DNA of 64,000 nucleotides, from contig OZ022261.1 in the NCBI GenBank assembly GCA_963978905.1, positions 19,329,582 through 19,393,581 of the forward strand. Direction: 5' to 3'. The DNA is from Trichostrongylus colubriformis. Its lineage: Eukaryota > Nematoda > Chromadorea > Rhabditida > Trichostrongylidae. A program made the translations under genes and the position numbers. The notes beneath the pieces were generated by a model. That model ran no database searches. It saw nothing but the letters and a program-made list of their open reading frames with translations, and was not told the origin of the DNA. This document shows, piece after piece, positions 24,066 through 35,800 of this stretch; position 1 is the first letter of the stretch; each line of letters opens with the position of its first letter.

Positions 24066-24927
24066 CAGGGAGTGCCAAAAAAGTAACATTTTTCTTCCAC
24101 CTTCAACCCCACATTAGTCGAATTTCAGCGAATTCTTACGAGGTATTTCCATCCCGAATTCAAGAGCACCCTTACACTCACTAAACACCGTGGGAGCCTT
24201 CTGCACGGACAGGATCGGTAGATTTTCCTAGTGAACATGATGTGTCACCTCAACACTGCAAAATCCGAGATTTCGTCGCCCTCGTTAAGAACCTCGCTAA
24301 GACCCGTTCACTCTGGATACCTCAGGGGATTCATATTAGGTGTTATTCTTTACCACTCCATTTTTTTGGGGGGTTCACGGCGCCCTTCGTTTCCAAGAGC
24401 CAGAACGCGCTTACCATTGAAATCCCCCCGGAGGCAGGCTTGAGGCAGAAAAATGACTTTGGATACTTGTCCCAGCAGCAAGGGCTCTGTGACTCGGAGG
24501 GACCGAAGGGCCAATCCTCAAAAAGCTTCTCACAAAAGACCCACCACGGAACCTGGCTCCACTGTTTTAAGCGGGCCTTGATACTGAAGTCTCGTAAAGC
24601 CCGACTGCGCCGACTGAAGGCTCCGCATTTTGATGAGGGTGAAAGTAGTGAGCCTTACCTTGCTCCTGTTTTTAGAGGAACATTTCAGGGATATTGATTT
24701 TGATGTTTTTGATTTTTGATAGCTGCTGATTTTCGCCGCAGCGCGTGATGCGAAAGTTACTAGAAGGTTGCTGAGTTATGGGCAAAAGCTTTTGCTCATA
24801 ACTCAGCAACCTTCTAGTAATTACAGGGATACTTTGCCCCAATATTCTTATCACTTTCAATTCCCTATGTTTTGTATACATGGCGGATGTGAACCGTGAG
24901 CAAAATTACTTTTTTTGGCATCTCCTG
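24066..24927 (+). mobile_element. Family A non-autonomous TIR element, copy 2
   Basis: The ends CAGGGAGTGCCAAAAAAGTAA and ..TTTTTTTGGCATCTCCTG are inverted copies flanked by TA. The interior follows the copy at 40-752, with an extra segment at about 24690-24825 that holds a near-perfect palindrome. Confidence 0.8.
24757..24820. repeat. 64-nt palindrome nested in family A copy 2
   Basis: TTACTAGAAGGTTGCTGAGT and onward reads as its own complement across a central AAGCTT, with a single mismatched pair and no spacer. Other family A copies lack this segment, so it entered later. Confidence 0.85.
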
Positions 24928-25098
24928 TACTATTTGGAATTATGAGAATTGCTCGCATAAAAAGAAACCGTGAACTGGTACCTCCGTCATTTGTAATGAC
25001 TGAAAGATTACTCTGTTCAAAGACTTTTTAATTTCCTTTTTTTTATTTTTCACTTGTTTTTTTTCACTTGTTGATCAGCGGCTTTTGAAACTTCTAGT

Positions 25099-25350
25099 TC
25101 ACCAGTTGGGCTGGCGCACACTACTGCGCACGTCACACATGGAAGCATGCTGATTGGGCTCGATCAATATCGATCGATCAGTATCATCATTCGAACGGTT
25201 TCCAGAAACAGGGAATTCGCAAAAACGGGAAAAGGAAATTAAATCCCCCCCCCGTCAATCTCGTCATTCCGCACCAATCGATATCGATCGAGCTCATTTT
25301 GCATGCTTTCATGTGTGACGCGCGCAGTAGTATGCGCCAGCCCAACTGGT
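25099..25350. repeat. 252-bp fold-back element
   Basis: Arms of 49-50 bp start CCAGTTGGGCTGGCGCA and end ..AAGCATGC (25099-25148), with the complement at 25301-25350 and about three mismatches. Inside the loop, a second ATCGATATCGATC-type pair faces itself. No coding content. Confidence 0.8.
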
Positions 25351-25363
25351 ATCTAAAATTATG

Positions 25364-25740
25364 ATCCCAGCTTGGCTGCGTCGCGAGATATGAATTTCCC
25401 GCCCTTCGCCATTCGAGGCTCCTTATCACTTCTTATCAGTTGCTATCACTTCCGCTCCCTCACCATTAATGTTCCCTTATCACCCCCTATATCACTGTAA
25501 AAATTCAAGTTCCCAGCTTTGCTGCGTCGCGAGATATGAATTTCCCGCCCTTCGCCTTTCGAGGCTCCTTATCACCTATTATAAATTGCTATCACTTCCG
25601 CTCCCTCACCATTAATGTTCCCTCATCACCCCCTATATCTCTTCAAAAATTCAGGTTCCCAGCTTTGCTGCGACGCGAGATATGAATTTCGTGACAGACA
25701 GACGGACGGACACACACACACAGACAGACAAACGGATTAT
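25364..25740 (+). repeat. About 146-bp tandem repeat ending in a microsatellite module
   Basis: CCCAGCTTTGCTGCGTCGCG-type blocks recur at 25366, 25513 and 25658 (periods 147 and 145) with GATATGAATTTC and CCTTATCAC blocks in each unit. The third unit switches at TTTCGTGACAGACAGACGG into CAGA/CGGA microsatellite and TATATATAG. The same junction occurs inverted at 27790-27890. Confidence 0.8.
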
Positions 25741-26079
25741 ATATAGTAGTGATGGCTCCATTTCGTTCACCTCTCATTCCTTTTCCTGCCTTTGATTCAA
25801 CAAAGAAAATTCGATTGATCTAACGATGTGTGTCTCAATGTTTGTGCATATACTGGAATCTAATTACAGTGATGAATATACTAGAGCTACTCCATCAGCA
25901 GCATTCTCACATGTATGAAATATTAGTAGATACATCCCTGAGTGTCTGTGAATTTGTTATATCACTATGAAACTCCAGCATTTGAGGTCGCACCTAAGCA
26001 ACGAAAAAGCAAAAGTGGTTGAATGGGTGCTGGCAAGCTGTGCCAATGCAGCGTGGCGTCGTGCGATTTTCGGCTTAAC

Positions 26080-26120
26080 TTTCTCACCACCCCCCCCCCC
26101 CCCCCCACCCCACCTATCGA
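26080..26120 (+). repeat. Poly-C tract
   Basis: A run of about 16 C with a few A follows a CTCACCA context. It lies inside a frame (25967-26206) that I do not regard as coding. Confidence 0.6.
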
Positions 26121-26331
26121 AAACGCCTCACGTGTCGCATTCGCGACGCCGTTCGGCTCCTACTGCACTACATCCAACGCGAAAGCAGAAGAAAGTTGAA
26201 GCTTAGCTGAGCTGTGTTCTCTTTAATTTTGAACCGAACTTTGAGGACAGGAGTTTTGCCTCTGTGGGTATTCAAAGATGGGCGGCTAGATCAACTGAGG
26301 AATGGAACCATCCGTGAGGCCACACAACATG

Positions 26332-27001
26332 CAGAGGGGATGTCAAAAAAAGTTATTTTTTTCTCCACTTTTAACCCCACATTAGACGAACTTCAGGGAA
26401 GTCCGACAAGGTATTTCTATCTCCAGATCCTATCAATAACCTTCGTGGGAGCTTACAGCACGAACACGAGCGGGAGCTTACCCTGAGTGAATGTGTTGTG
26501 TCACCTCAACACGGCAAAATCTGAGTCGCCCATCTCGTTCGTCCGTTCACTCTGGATACCTGAGAGGATTAATACTGAGTGATGCCCTTGAGTATTCCGC
26601 TTTTTCAGATCCCAACGTCCTTCGTTTCCAGGAACCTGAACGTGTCGTTACCACTGAAACCCCTCCTGAGGCAGGTGTGACGCAGAAAAATGACACTTTG
26701 GATCATAGCAGTCTTGTCCTAGCAGCAAGTGCTCTGTGACTCGAAGGGCCGCTCCTTAGGAGGCTTCTCACAAAAGACCACCACGGAACCTGGCTCCACT
26801 GTTTTAAGCGGACCTTGACACCGTAGGTGCTTCGAAGCTCCATATTTTTATGAAGGTGAACGTAGTGAGCTTGTTCCTGCTTTTGGAGGAACATTTCGGG
26901 GATATTTTACCCCAATACTTTTATCTCTTTCGTTTCCATATGTTTTGTATAATTGGCGGATGTGAGCCGTGGGCAAAATTACTCTTTTTTTGGCATCCCT
27001 G
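26332..27001 (+). mobile_element. Family A non-autonomous TIR element, copy 3
   Basis: The ends CAGAGGGGATGTCAAAAAAAG and ..CTTTTTTTGGCATCCCTG are eroded inverted copies. The interior blocks follow the copies at 40 and 24066. The right side keeps its TA; the left does not. Confidence 0.75.
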
Positions 27002-27437
27002 TACTTTTTGCCAAGCGCGATTTTCAAATGCCCTTGTCTCCTTTTCAGTTTGAAAGCTTCTTCCATCGCAGAACAATGCGGCGCGTGTTAGTGGAGAGTG
27101 TCTCAATGTGTAGTACTCGTCAAAATGCTATATGCCTTCATAAGAGAAGGCCACACAAATTTTTGTCTCAGATGTTGCTGGGCAAAGCACTTCTGTGATG
27201 TACGTCGACAAGCAGAAGGAACCGTGTTAATTTTCAACCCCGCACTCAGAATGGGAAGTAAGCCAAGAAAAATGAGCTCTAGAACATCCACGACCCTTTC
27301 TGTGTCAATTGGAGTAGCAGGTTGTCTTCTCAGTTCGCCTACTCAATAGCAGTAAGATCCCTCAGACATTGTGTAGCTCGAGCAACGTTATAAAAAATTC
27401 ACCATAGATCTCATTAAAATGAGACTCGGACAGTGAA

Positions 27438-27640
27438 GGTGATACTAAAAGAAATCGTCTACGGGCCTGATGTGGGCACGCAAAATTTCACGCAAAAAAA
27501 TGTGAATCCGGCTAAGACACGGCGCCACAAAGTCTCCGCCGGGCGGGCGGGGCCTCCGAGCAAGTGCCCACCATGTCGTCCCTTTATGTGCTCCGAGAGC
27601 TCGCATCCTTCGATTTACGGGTTGTAAAAAATTAAGGATT
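27438..27640 (+). mobile_element. Family B MITE, left half only
   Basis: The blocks AAATTTCACGCAAAAAAATG, GGCGGGGCCTCCGAGCAAG and CCCACCATGTCGTCC match the left arm of the complete copy at 49956-50380. The right arm and tip are missing. Confidence 0.65.
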
Positions 27641-27779
27641 TCATTGATGGTGCATCCACCCACAGTCAAATGAAGCGAATTCGCTGGTGGGGTGAAATTC
27701 AAGAAAGAAGAAGGGCCCACGTAATGATCGTACATATTAAATATCAATTTTCCTGCTATATACATATAGTATAATTCGC

Positions 27780-28400
27780 TAAGTATGACTGTATGTGCGT
27801 GCGTGTGTGTATGTGCGTATGGGTATATCTGTCTGTCTGTCTGCCTGCCTGTCTATTCGTCACGAAATTCATATCTCACGTCGCAGCAGGGCTGGAACTT
27901 TATATTTGCAGGTGATGTGGGGAGAGAGGAGAGGTGAGGAGAGGTGGTACAGACACCAGTGTTGGGGACCGCTCCTGAAGGCTGACAAGGAGCTTTGGAA
28001 GACACCCGTTTCGCTTTTCGCATTGATTCTAGAGCGTTAACGCTCGCAAGTCCTTCGCAGTGTGGTAGGGGGCCATTAGTGATGCTCGGTGCTCCGAACT
28101 GGTAAATAAGGAGCATGAGAAGGCTCATCAGATTCGTTTCGTTTTCCGAGTTCATCCTGGAGCGTTGACACTCATGAGTGTTTTGCGTGCTGGGGATGGG
28201 ATATTTATGGTGGGTAATCCATATCAATAACGGTTGATAAGACTCGTCAAGGAGCGTAAGAAGGCAATGTCGTCAGATCGTTTCGCTTGCCCAACTGGCA
28301 GTATATTATTGCAGCGGGTGGTACGGGGATCTGAATAATAACGGATCGAATCCGATAATGACTGATAAGGCAGAATAGAGAGTCACTAATGACTAGATGG
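27780..28400 (-). repeat. CTGT-microsatellite module with diverged tandem units
   Basis: The TATATAGTA..CTGTCTGTCTGTC..TCACGAAATTCATATCTC order at 27765-27885 mirrors 25690-25740. It is followed by imperfect repeats of about 120 bp (TTTCG, then GAGCGTTAACGCTCGCAAG at about 28032 and GAGCGTTGACACTCATGAG at about 28152). Confidence 0.6.
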
Positions 28401-30179
28401 GAACCTCTGTACACCGCCAACTACTGCACGACCAGTATAGTTCAAGTGTATGATACGCATTGTCATTGGGTGAGCATATCTCGATCATCTTCTAATATCA
28501 GTAGCAGCAATGTACCGGCCCTCAAATATTTAGCCTTCCAAATTATGTTGTCTGTCTTTTGATACTACGATGTATGCGAATGATCAAGCTGCGATTTAGA
28601 CTTGAAAAGCAAAAGCAAGTGAACCATTTTCTAGTGTGACTGAGATCAATAAAGCGTACCGACTCTACGCTATGTGAAACTCTAAAGTGTGGTGCATGTT
28701 CAGAGAAATGATAAACATGAATAACAGGAAAATAGATATACCACCAATTTGTAAAATTAGGTGCTCATTGAGTAGACAAGTCGCTATTACTTCATGCAAC
28801 CAAATCCAAAACTATCGATCGCCAAATTATCGAAACTCCCATGTAATGACCATACGACCAAATGTCAAATGACCAAGGGGCCAACAAATTTCTCTCCAAT
28901 TCGTATCAGTTGTGACAAGGGGAATCTAGGTTAAATCAAACTTCTGAAAAGTGTAGATGTGATCTACAGCGGTAAACATATGGATTATCACCATATATAA
29001 GAGCTTAGCACTCAAATGCGTAGCAAGTGAACATGGTTGGGACTCCGATATCGGAGAGGAATGATTCGACCGCAAAATTGCGTGAAATTTGGAATAGTGA
29101 TTATTTCTGCGGCGATACCAGTTGAGCTAGCGCGCTTATCACAGTATTGAATTATGCGATATGGACTTTTTTGGTACTGGTTGGCCGGATCGGCTATTTT
29201 CACATTGTACCATTCCACCGTGCGATTCGCGCAGTACCGTGTGATAGCACATTTGGTGTTAGTCTTATAATAAGCAGCGTACTTACAAATTATTGTTGTG
29301 TCTTGATAGCTGAGAACCATGATGCAGTGATGAAGACTGTATAGTTGCAGGTGCTACGCAATGAGGGGGTATCTAATAAAAACTTGCTCCTCTGAGCATC
29401 TTGAGTAGATTTTTGAGAGGTCAATCTGCACTCTTAGGTGAATATTTTTGTTTTTTTTTTATTTTTGCCTAAGCCTTAGTGCCAATAGTGAGATGCTCCC
29501 CCTCCCCCCCCCCCCCCCTTCATTGCGAGAACACTTGTCAACTGTTTATCCTTCACTCACAGAAATGAGAAGCTGGTCCAGTCGGTTGTCTCGGTGAGCA
29601 AGCCTCTGTTAGTGGAAGCAAAAAAGAAGCTTCTTTGGAATAGCACCACGGACCATCACTGCTTCCATTGATGAACGGATGCTGTTAATAATACTCCGTG
29701 GTGCAATCGCAACGAATTTATGTTACGCTGGGCTACATTAAATATGTTTTGTTATGCTTTTGGTGAAGCTGTTCTTATCATCTTATTCACTTGAAGGGTA
29801 TCAATGGAGTCAGCCGTAGTAAATGGTATGATGAAGGATATGGTATCAAGCGATAAGAGTGACTATAAAAGATCTGCCAGCCGTTCAGTATAGTTTAGTT
29901 GAGCAAATAAGGGACTTGCCCTATTCGACTTCCCACCTCCTGACCACTTACTATTACGCATTTTCAAAGGCTAAGTCTGGTTCAACAGCTCGGACTTCGA
30001 GGATTACCAAAGTACTATGTAGTAATTACCGAACTTTATCGTTAGCACGAAGCGTAGAGTACAATTAGACACGTTTACTATCTAGGAAAATTAGCGGGAG
30101 AAAGGGAGAAAGACTTCGAGCATCAAATTTTAAAGGACTTGTACGCAATCGCATGCGAAAAAACCAAGACGGACTCGTC
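28401..30179. other. Unassigned stretch with a long interrupted C tract
   Basis: A C run at about 29498-29519 follows a TTTTTGCCTAAGCC motif like those at 7785 and 8592. A CCAGTTGAGCTAGCGC motif near 29118 resembles the fold-back tips at 25099. No gene is supported. Confidence 0.35.
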
Positions 30180-30224
30180 GGGCCAGTCGCCGCCGGCAGC
30201 CACGCTGCCGGCGGCGACTGGCCC
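30180..30224. repeat. Perfect GC-rich hairpin
   Basis: GGGCCAGTCGCCGCCGGCAG and its exact 20-nt complement flank a 5-nt loop CCACG. The stem is much more GC-rich than its surroundings. Confidence 0.9.
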
Positions 30225-31329
30225 GGCGTAAGTAGTTTTGTCGTAAGTACACACACCCTGCCAAAGGAGAGCGGATAAGAAAGTGTGCTCAAAAATTTCT
30301 CTTCCGACGACAAATTTGCATGGATACATCATCTTCACCTCGTGTGCTGAGGACTGATTTGAATCTCCATGCTACATCGCAGAAAACGAGCAGTCAACGA
30401 CGAAATCAATTATTCTGGGGTTATGAACCATGTTTGCCATAAATGAGCACCGAGGATGGTTAACGGCGCACAACTTGTACCGGCAGCTTCAAGCTCTTTG
30501 ACATGGACCCACCGTGGCGCACTAGGTCACGACCTCCCATTTTCGTAGATGGGTTATCGTTTCATTTAGTTCCTTTCTTGTTAAGCTTCTCGCGACCTAT
30601 GTGCTCTAGCTAGAAAGTCGATTGGGTAAATTCCACATTGTTCCCAGTTGCAAGCCCGAAATATGCCCTAGGACAAGTCTTTCTAAACAGCTGGGTTTTG
30701 CCTGTACTCGTCCGCGACAGAATGGGGGATTCCATTGTCCAAGTTTTTGGGCGTTCATGACCTAATTGCCCTTCATGATGCCTCCAATAAAAAGAGTCAT
30801 GTCGAAAGTGCCAGAGGGTCCTGAAGCCCTCCCAGGATATTAATTCCTTCGAAATGAACGTACTTGAGATTTCTTCAAAACTTGATCCGCAGTTCCAGCT
30901 ATATCTTCGTCTTTGCAGCAGTAGTCGTTCACAGCCATGGAATTCTCTTCCATGGCGTTTCAACGGGCTGCAGCCGTCACTCAATGGCTTGGCGTACACT
31001 GGCAACCAGCAATGAAATCATCTTTCCTTTTATAACCGATACACTCCATACCACCCATAGGCGGTCAACCCTTCACCATCCCCCTTCGAGGAGGAGGTTT
31101 TCTACAGTTTGTTCAGCAGTGACACTTGCAGGTAAATTAGACATGACCATGTTTTATCAGTAACAAGTAAATAATGGGAAGTTCTCTACAGCTCGTTCTG
31201 CAGGTTTTTTCGTAAGCTCTGGACTATCAGAAATGAACCAATTTCTCGTTTTGTGTGAAAATTCTTCTCAAATATATCTGCATTAGGGCGGAGGTGGTGT
31301 AGTGACAGCATGCCACCACGATTCTGAAT
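30225..31329. other. Unassigned stretch
   Basis: A 131-codon minus-strand frame at 30610-31005 has no recognised motif and overlaps open frames on the other strand, so I do not call it a gene. Confidence 0.3.
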
Positions 31330-31360
31330 GGAATTAGAATGCGCGGCGCATTCTAATTCC
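31330..31360. repeat. 31-nt palindrome
   Basis: GGAATTAGAATGCGC and its exact complement are separated by one G. It sits just left of a family B MITE. Confidence 0.85.
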
Positions 31361-31378
31361 AAAAAACTTATTCTTTGA

Positions 31379-31798
31379 AGGAATCGCCCATGGAAAAATG
31401 AGGTTTTACGTTACCCATACATTTATGTTATATTTGCCCAATGTGGGCCGCATACAAAGTTTTATGCAAAAAATTGTCAGTGCGGCTGAGATACAGCACC
31501 ACAAAATCTTGGCCGGGTGAGCGCGGCCTTCGAGCAAGTGCCCACCTCGTTGTCCGCCGCGGTCGGAGACGCATTGTAAGAACAGAAAGTTACGTGAACA
31601 GTCCCACTCTCCCTTCCCAACCGCGGCGGACGATGGGACGGGGCTCCTAAGGCTCCGCCCACTCGGCCAAGAATTAGGGGAGCTGTATCTAGGTCAAATT
31701 CTCATTATTCTGCGTGAAACTTTACATAGGATCCTTAATAGGCAAATACAACATGAATATAAGGGTACAAAGAAACTAGTTTTTCCGTGATGTTCGAC
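31379..31798 (+). mobile_element. Family B MITE, complete but diverged copy
   Basis: It starts AGGAATCGCCCATGGAAAAA, ends ..TTTTTCCGTGATGTTCG, and folds on itself over most of its length (for example CCGCGGTCGGAGACGC and its partner arm). The complete copy at 49956 has TTAA at both sides; here the flanks are eroded. Confidence 0.75.
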
Positions 31799-32728
31799 TG
31801 ACATAGTATTTTGTCGGTGATTGTATCGAATTACTGAATGTGAAAATCGCATTACCGGCATCGTAGAATTCGTAAGGCATCCGCTGTAGCAGTTGTACTA
31901 TTCCTTCATTTCCCATCACTACTAGGTCCTTGCCCTCTTCAATCTCCTTTTCCTCTGTTGACAGTTTCAGAAGTTGTCCAGCAACACGTAACGAATTCAG
32001 CAGGGAACGTTACAATCCAACATTTTGTCCCCAACTAGTAATTCAACTGATCTTCACATTTCATAGATCACTGCCATAACTCGCTGCAAAGAAGCCTTTG
32101 GAAGAGTCCTGTAGCCTATAAGAAAACGAAGGTGTACTAAGAACAAGAATTTTCTGACAACAACTTTCCTCTAACTGCTTTCGTATTCCTCTTTTTTGAG
32201 TATTCATGTACTTTTACACTCGCACTACTCCCAGCTAGGATATTCAATACTTTTACTCTACTCATGATGAGATGCTTATACACTTGAGCCCATTCGCTCG
32301 TTTTTCAGATCTGGTGAGATTTTCGACGAATGTTCGTCCCTCAGGATCAGTGTAGAGCTTAAAATGATATTTCGCCACGAATCCTGCTCAACTAACGAAT
32401 TTAATCGGTACTTGAACTCTACAGCTGAACCTGCTAGTTCAATACTTTCGACTACTTACACAATCAATCCCTTTACTTTGATAGGTGGATCAGAGCGAAC
32501 GAACCGATAGGCGAAGTGGATTTTACTCTGGAGTTTTTCCTCCCGAATCCCATCTCATTACCTTGGAACTCCTTAATTATTCCACGTTTCTACTCTTACC
32601 TCACTCGCTAGCACTCTGTGTGCCATTACGTTCGTTCCACGTACCTCATCGGGACACATCGTGATCGTGGACCGTGTCTTTCCGTTCTACTGTACGTTTC
32701 ATGAATTCGTCAATATGGTTTCAGATCT
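31799..32728. other. Upstream region of the receptor gene
   Basis: The last 930 bases before the first recognised receptor exon are AT-rich with pyrimidine stretches. I found no exon that clearly encodes an extracellular N-terminus and no promoter element I would defend. Confidence 0.35.
32719..32728 (+). promoter_or_regulatory. Acceptor TTTCAG 4 nt before the first ATG (trans- or cis-splice site)
   Basis: GGTTTCAG ends at 32724 and ATG starts at 32729. In nematodes such a strong acceptor a few bases before ATG is typical of spliced-leader trans-splicing. It would equally fit an internal exon joined to an unseen upstream exon. Confidence 0.5.
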
Positions 32729-32863
32729 ATGCACCCACAAGTCTTCTTCATTATCGTTCATCAGTCAGTGGTCATGACATTGGCGATATTTGGCAATACG
32801 TTTCTGATTTTTGTGATATTCCGGGGAAATCATGCTGTACGACGGCGTATCTCACCTGTACAG
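32729..32863 (+). CDS. Receptor exon 1: TM1 and first intracellular loop
   Basis: Codes residues 1-45: six residues outside, then VVMTLAIFGNTFLIFVIFRG as TM1 and a basic loop with VRRRISPVQ. It ends in phase 0 at CAG|GTGAGC. The exon itself may start at 32725 (after TTTCAG); no in-frame stop lies between acceptor and ATG, so translation could continue from an upstream exon. Confidence 0.88.
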
Positions 32864-35800
32864 GTGAGCATCCACTAAGTGATTCTCTAACACAATTCTG
32901 TATGTAGTAATAGTATGATATCATATGATTAGTGAGCCACTAAATACAAGTTTTCGATGCATCTGGGTTTAAGAAGATTGACCAGGAGTGATTATAATGA
33001 TTACATTACCATCATCCACAGGTTAGGTATGTATAGCCCATTTCGAGCGCCTGATAGGGCGTGGCCTACGGACTTGGGTGAGTGGCGAGAGTGAGGGTAC
33101 GCGGCGAGAGTGAGAGAGTTTGATACACTAGAAACTAGAAAAGTAATTGGACGTGTCTATTGGAGCACACGTTCTGCAAACCCTGTCGTTCCTCTTCCCT
33201 AATTGTGACCTATCTCCAGCCTCTTTGCTTTGGCCCCATAGAGCTCGCAACAGCTCGAGGATAGGAGATCCTAAATCAAAGGAATCGTGCACGGAAAAAT
33301 AAATTTCTCTGTTACACATATATTTATGTTGTGTTTATCCAATAAGGGCCGCATGCAAAGCTTCAGGCGAAAGAGTGAGAATCCGTCTAAGATACAGTAC
33401 CTCAAAGTGGGGCCTGAGTGGTTGGGACATCAGAGCAAGTGCTCACCCCGTCGTCCGCCGCTGTCGGAGACGCATAGTGGAAGTAGAAATAAACAATCCT
33501 AATACTTTTCTGCGACCTTTGCAGACAACGGAGCACTCTGAAACTCCGCCCCTTCGCCCACAACTTTGAGAAGCTGTATCTTAACCGCATTCGCTCTTTT
33601 CACTTGCAACTTTGCATGCGGTTCTTACTAAGCAAATACAATAAAACTATGTGTGTAATAGGATACTCATTTTTCCTTGCAAGATTTCATGCGCTGTAGA
33701 AGCTTTCCCTCTCTCTTTCTTCACAGCCATTCAGAACTTTTCAATTGAACACTATAACCAACCCAAATTTCTTGGCGGCTCCTATCTTTAGAGCTCGATG
33801 AGTGCTCTGTAATTCTCGAAGGATATACAGGCATGAGAAGATCTGGTAGCTCCAGAAACACAGACAAACGGGATAAAATCTGTCCTTCCCTTATTTTAGC
33901 TTCTGCTACTGCACACCTGCGCTGCTGATCTGCTGTTCGCCTTGGTTACATTGGGTACCGAGATACTGACGCTGGTGAGTGAAAAGCAGGTTTAAAACAG
34001 AAGTTCCTTTCAAGTTTTCAGTTTACAGTAGTTTACAGTTCCGTCTTCTGAACAAAAACAGGAACCTCTTATGTGTCTACCTTCTAGCATCTGCTATTCG
34101 AAAGAAACATTACTTTGCAGCAATATATAAGGCTGTGAAGATCAAACGGTTTACGGTTTAATCGTGCGCAGCTCTAATGACCCCCATCGGAAAACGCTGG
34201 CCTCTTAATACATACTGTCCTGCCGCTTATCGGAGCTGCCCGTTGGACACTATCCGCCCGTGAGAAGCTTTCAAGAAATCCGTGGGAACGTCATCGCTTC
34301 CGCTGGGAAATTAGTCATCCAAATGGACATGTGTTCGCACAACGAGAACGGAAGTATGGAATTGATTAAGCGAAATTTTTGTGTAATCGCGTGCCATAGG
34401 TTAAGCGACCTTATCTGTTCCTCTTTAACCATGAATCAGAATCTCAAAGTCATCAAAGTTATGCTAAGCACAGCAATCGAGCATTCGACCTCTATCTGCT
34501 TAGTTGGTGAATTTTCTGACAGCAACACGGAAAAATAGATTTAGTAACTTCAAAAGTACCATTCGTATTTGGATAGTGTTTTGAACGTAAGGGAATAGAA
34601 TAATCAATCGCTATTTTTGTTATTTTTGGGAGTGGAGTTTCTCGCACCTGATTTCATTTAGGAACACCGCAGGGATAATTTGGGTAACCGAGAGGGAGAG
34701 CAGTTCACTATAATCAAAACGGTGTGCGGCTCAACTCTCTTTGAAAAACGGGCTATCAGCCCCTCCGTATGGACGTTCGATGGTCCATTCGGTCACGATC
34801 AGAGTCAAGGTTGAGGAAAGTGTCCGAAAAATGTGATCCTTTCAAATCTACCTTGACGAACAATACAACATTGATGCTGTCTTGAGAAATGGTTGTCAAT
34901 TATCATAGCGCTAGTACTATATCTGCAAAGTCTTATTACCGGTTGAAGACCCCTTTTCTAGAGACCACCATCGCTTCAAACTTGTAGATGGTTGAGGGTT
35001 TTTCGGCCAACCCTTCTTCAAATACGACCCCTCTGTAAAATCAAAATATTAGGTTGTTCCAAAAGTCTTGTAGGATTTTTTTCGACCACCATTTTTTATT
35101 ATTTTTTCTTCCAGCAAACAACAATTAGGCAACAACGTATTCACCACTGTTATCGATAAGGCTCTGCCACCTCATAGGTAAATCGTTGATCCCCTCCTCC
35201 CGGAACCCTGGGTTCTGAGAGTCGAAGGAGTTAGCGACCGCCTTTGGAAGCACGTTATATTCAACGAATTTTCTCTTGGCCGGGAAGGATTCAAGAAGAT
35301 GGCTAAGGTGATGGTCATAAAGGGCAATGTCTGGAGAGTATGGCCTGTAGGGCAGGACATCCCAGTCGAGCTCGTGTAGCTTGGCCCGGGTGCTTTGGGT
35401 GAAATGGGAGGGGGCGTCGTCATGGGAGGGTGACCGCGGACCTTGACCGCGGACCTTTTTTGGAGCTTTTCTCGAACAACGACGGCAAGCTGCTGGAGCT
35501 GGTGGGTGCATGCGGTAGCGGTGAATGTCTCGCCTTGTACCAGCACTTCGTGGAAATGCATTCCTTCCGTGTCCCAGAAGTAGCACAGTCCTGAGCGTGG
35601 TTTGCCTTGCATGTTAATCTCGCCGTTCCTGAAGCTGATGAACCAGCGGCGCACGGTCTCGTAGCTCACACATCCCTTGCCCAATGCAGCGCAGATGGAG
35701 TGACAAGCTCCCGTCGTTTTGGTGCCGCAAGACCGTTCCTATTATGTAGATGACACCGCGAGTTAGGTGTGTATCGACAACGGGCATTGTAGCTCTCTCC

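Noticed and set aside
24242..24697. 151-codon + strand frame in family A copy 2
   Set aside because: The related copies at 40, 26332 and 40111 do not keep the same frame open, so it is a chance frame in a non-coding repeat.
30610..31005. 131-codon minus-strand frame
   Set aside because: No recognised domain, and overlapping open frames on the + strand are equally long.
34260..34538. 92-codon frame in receptor intron 2 as a nested gene
   Set aside because: No splice-like borders, domain or repeat support.
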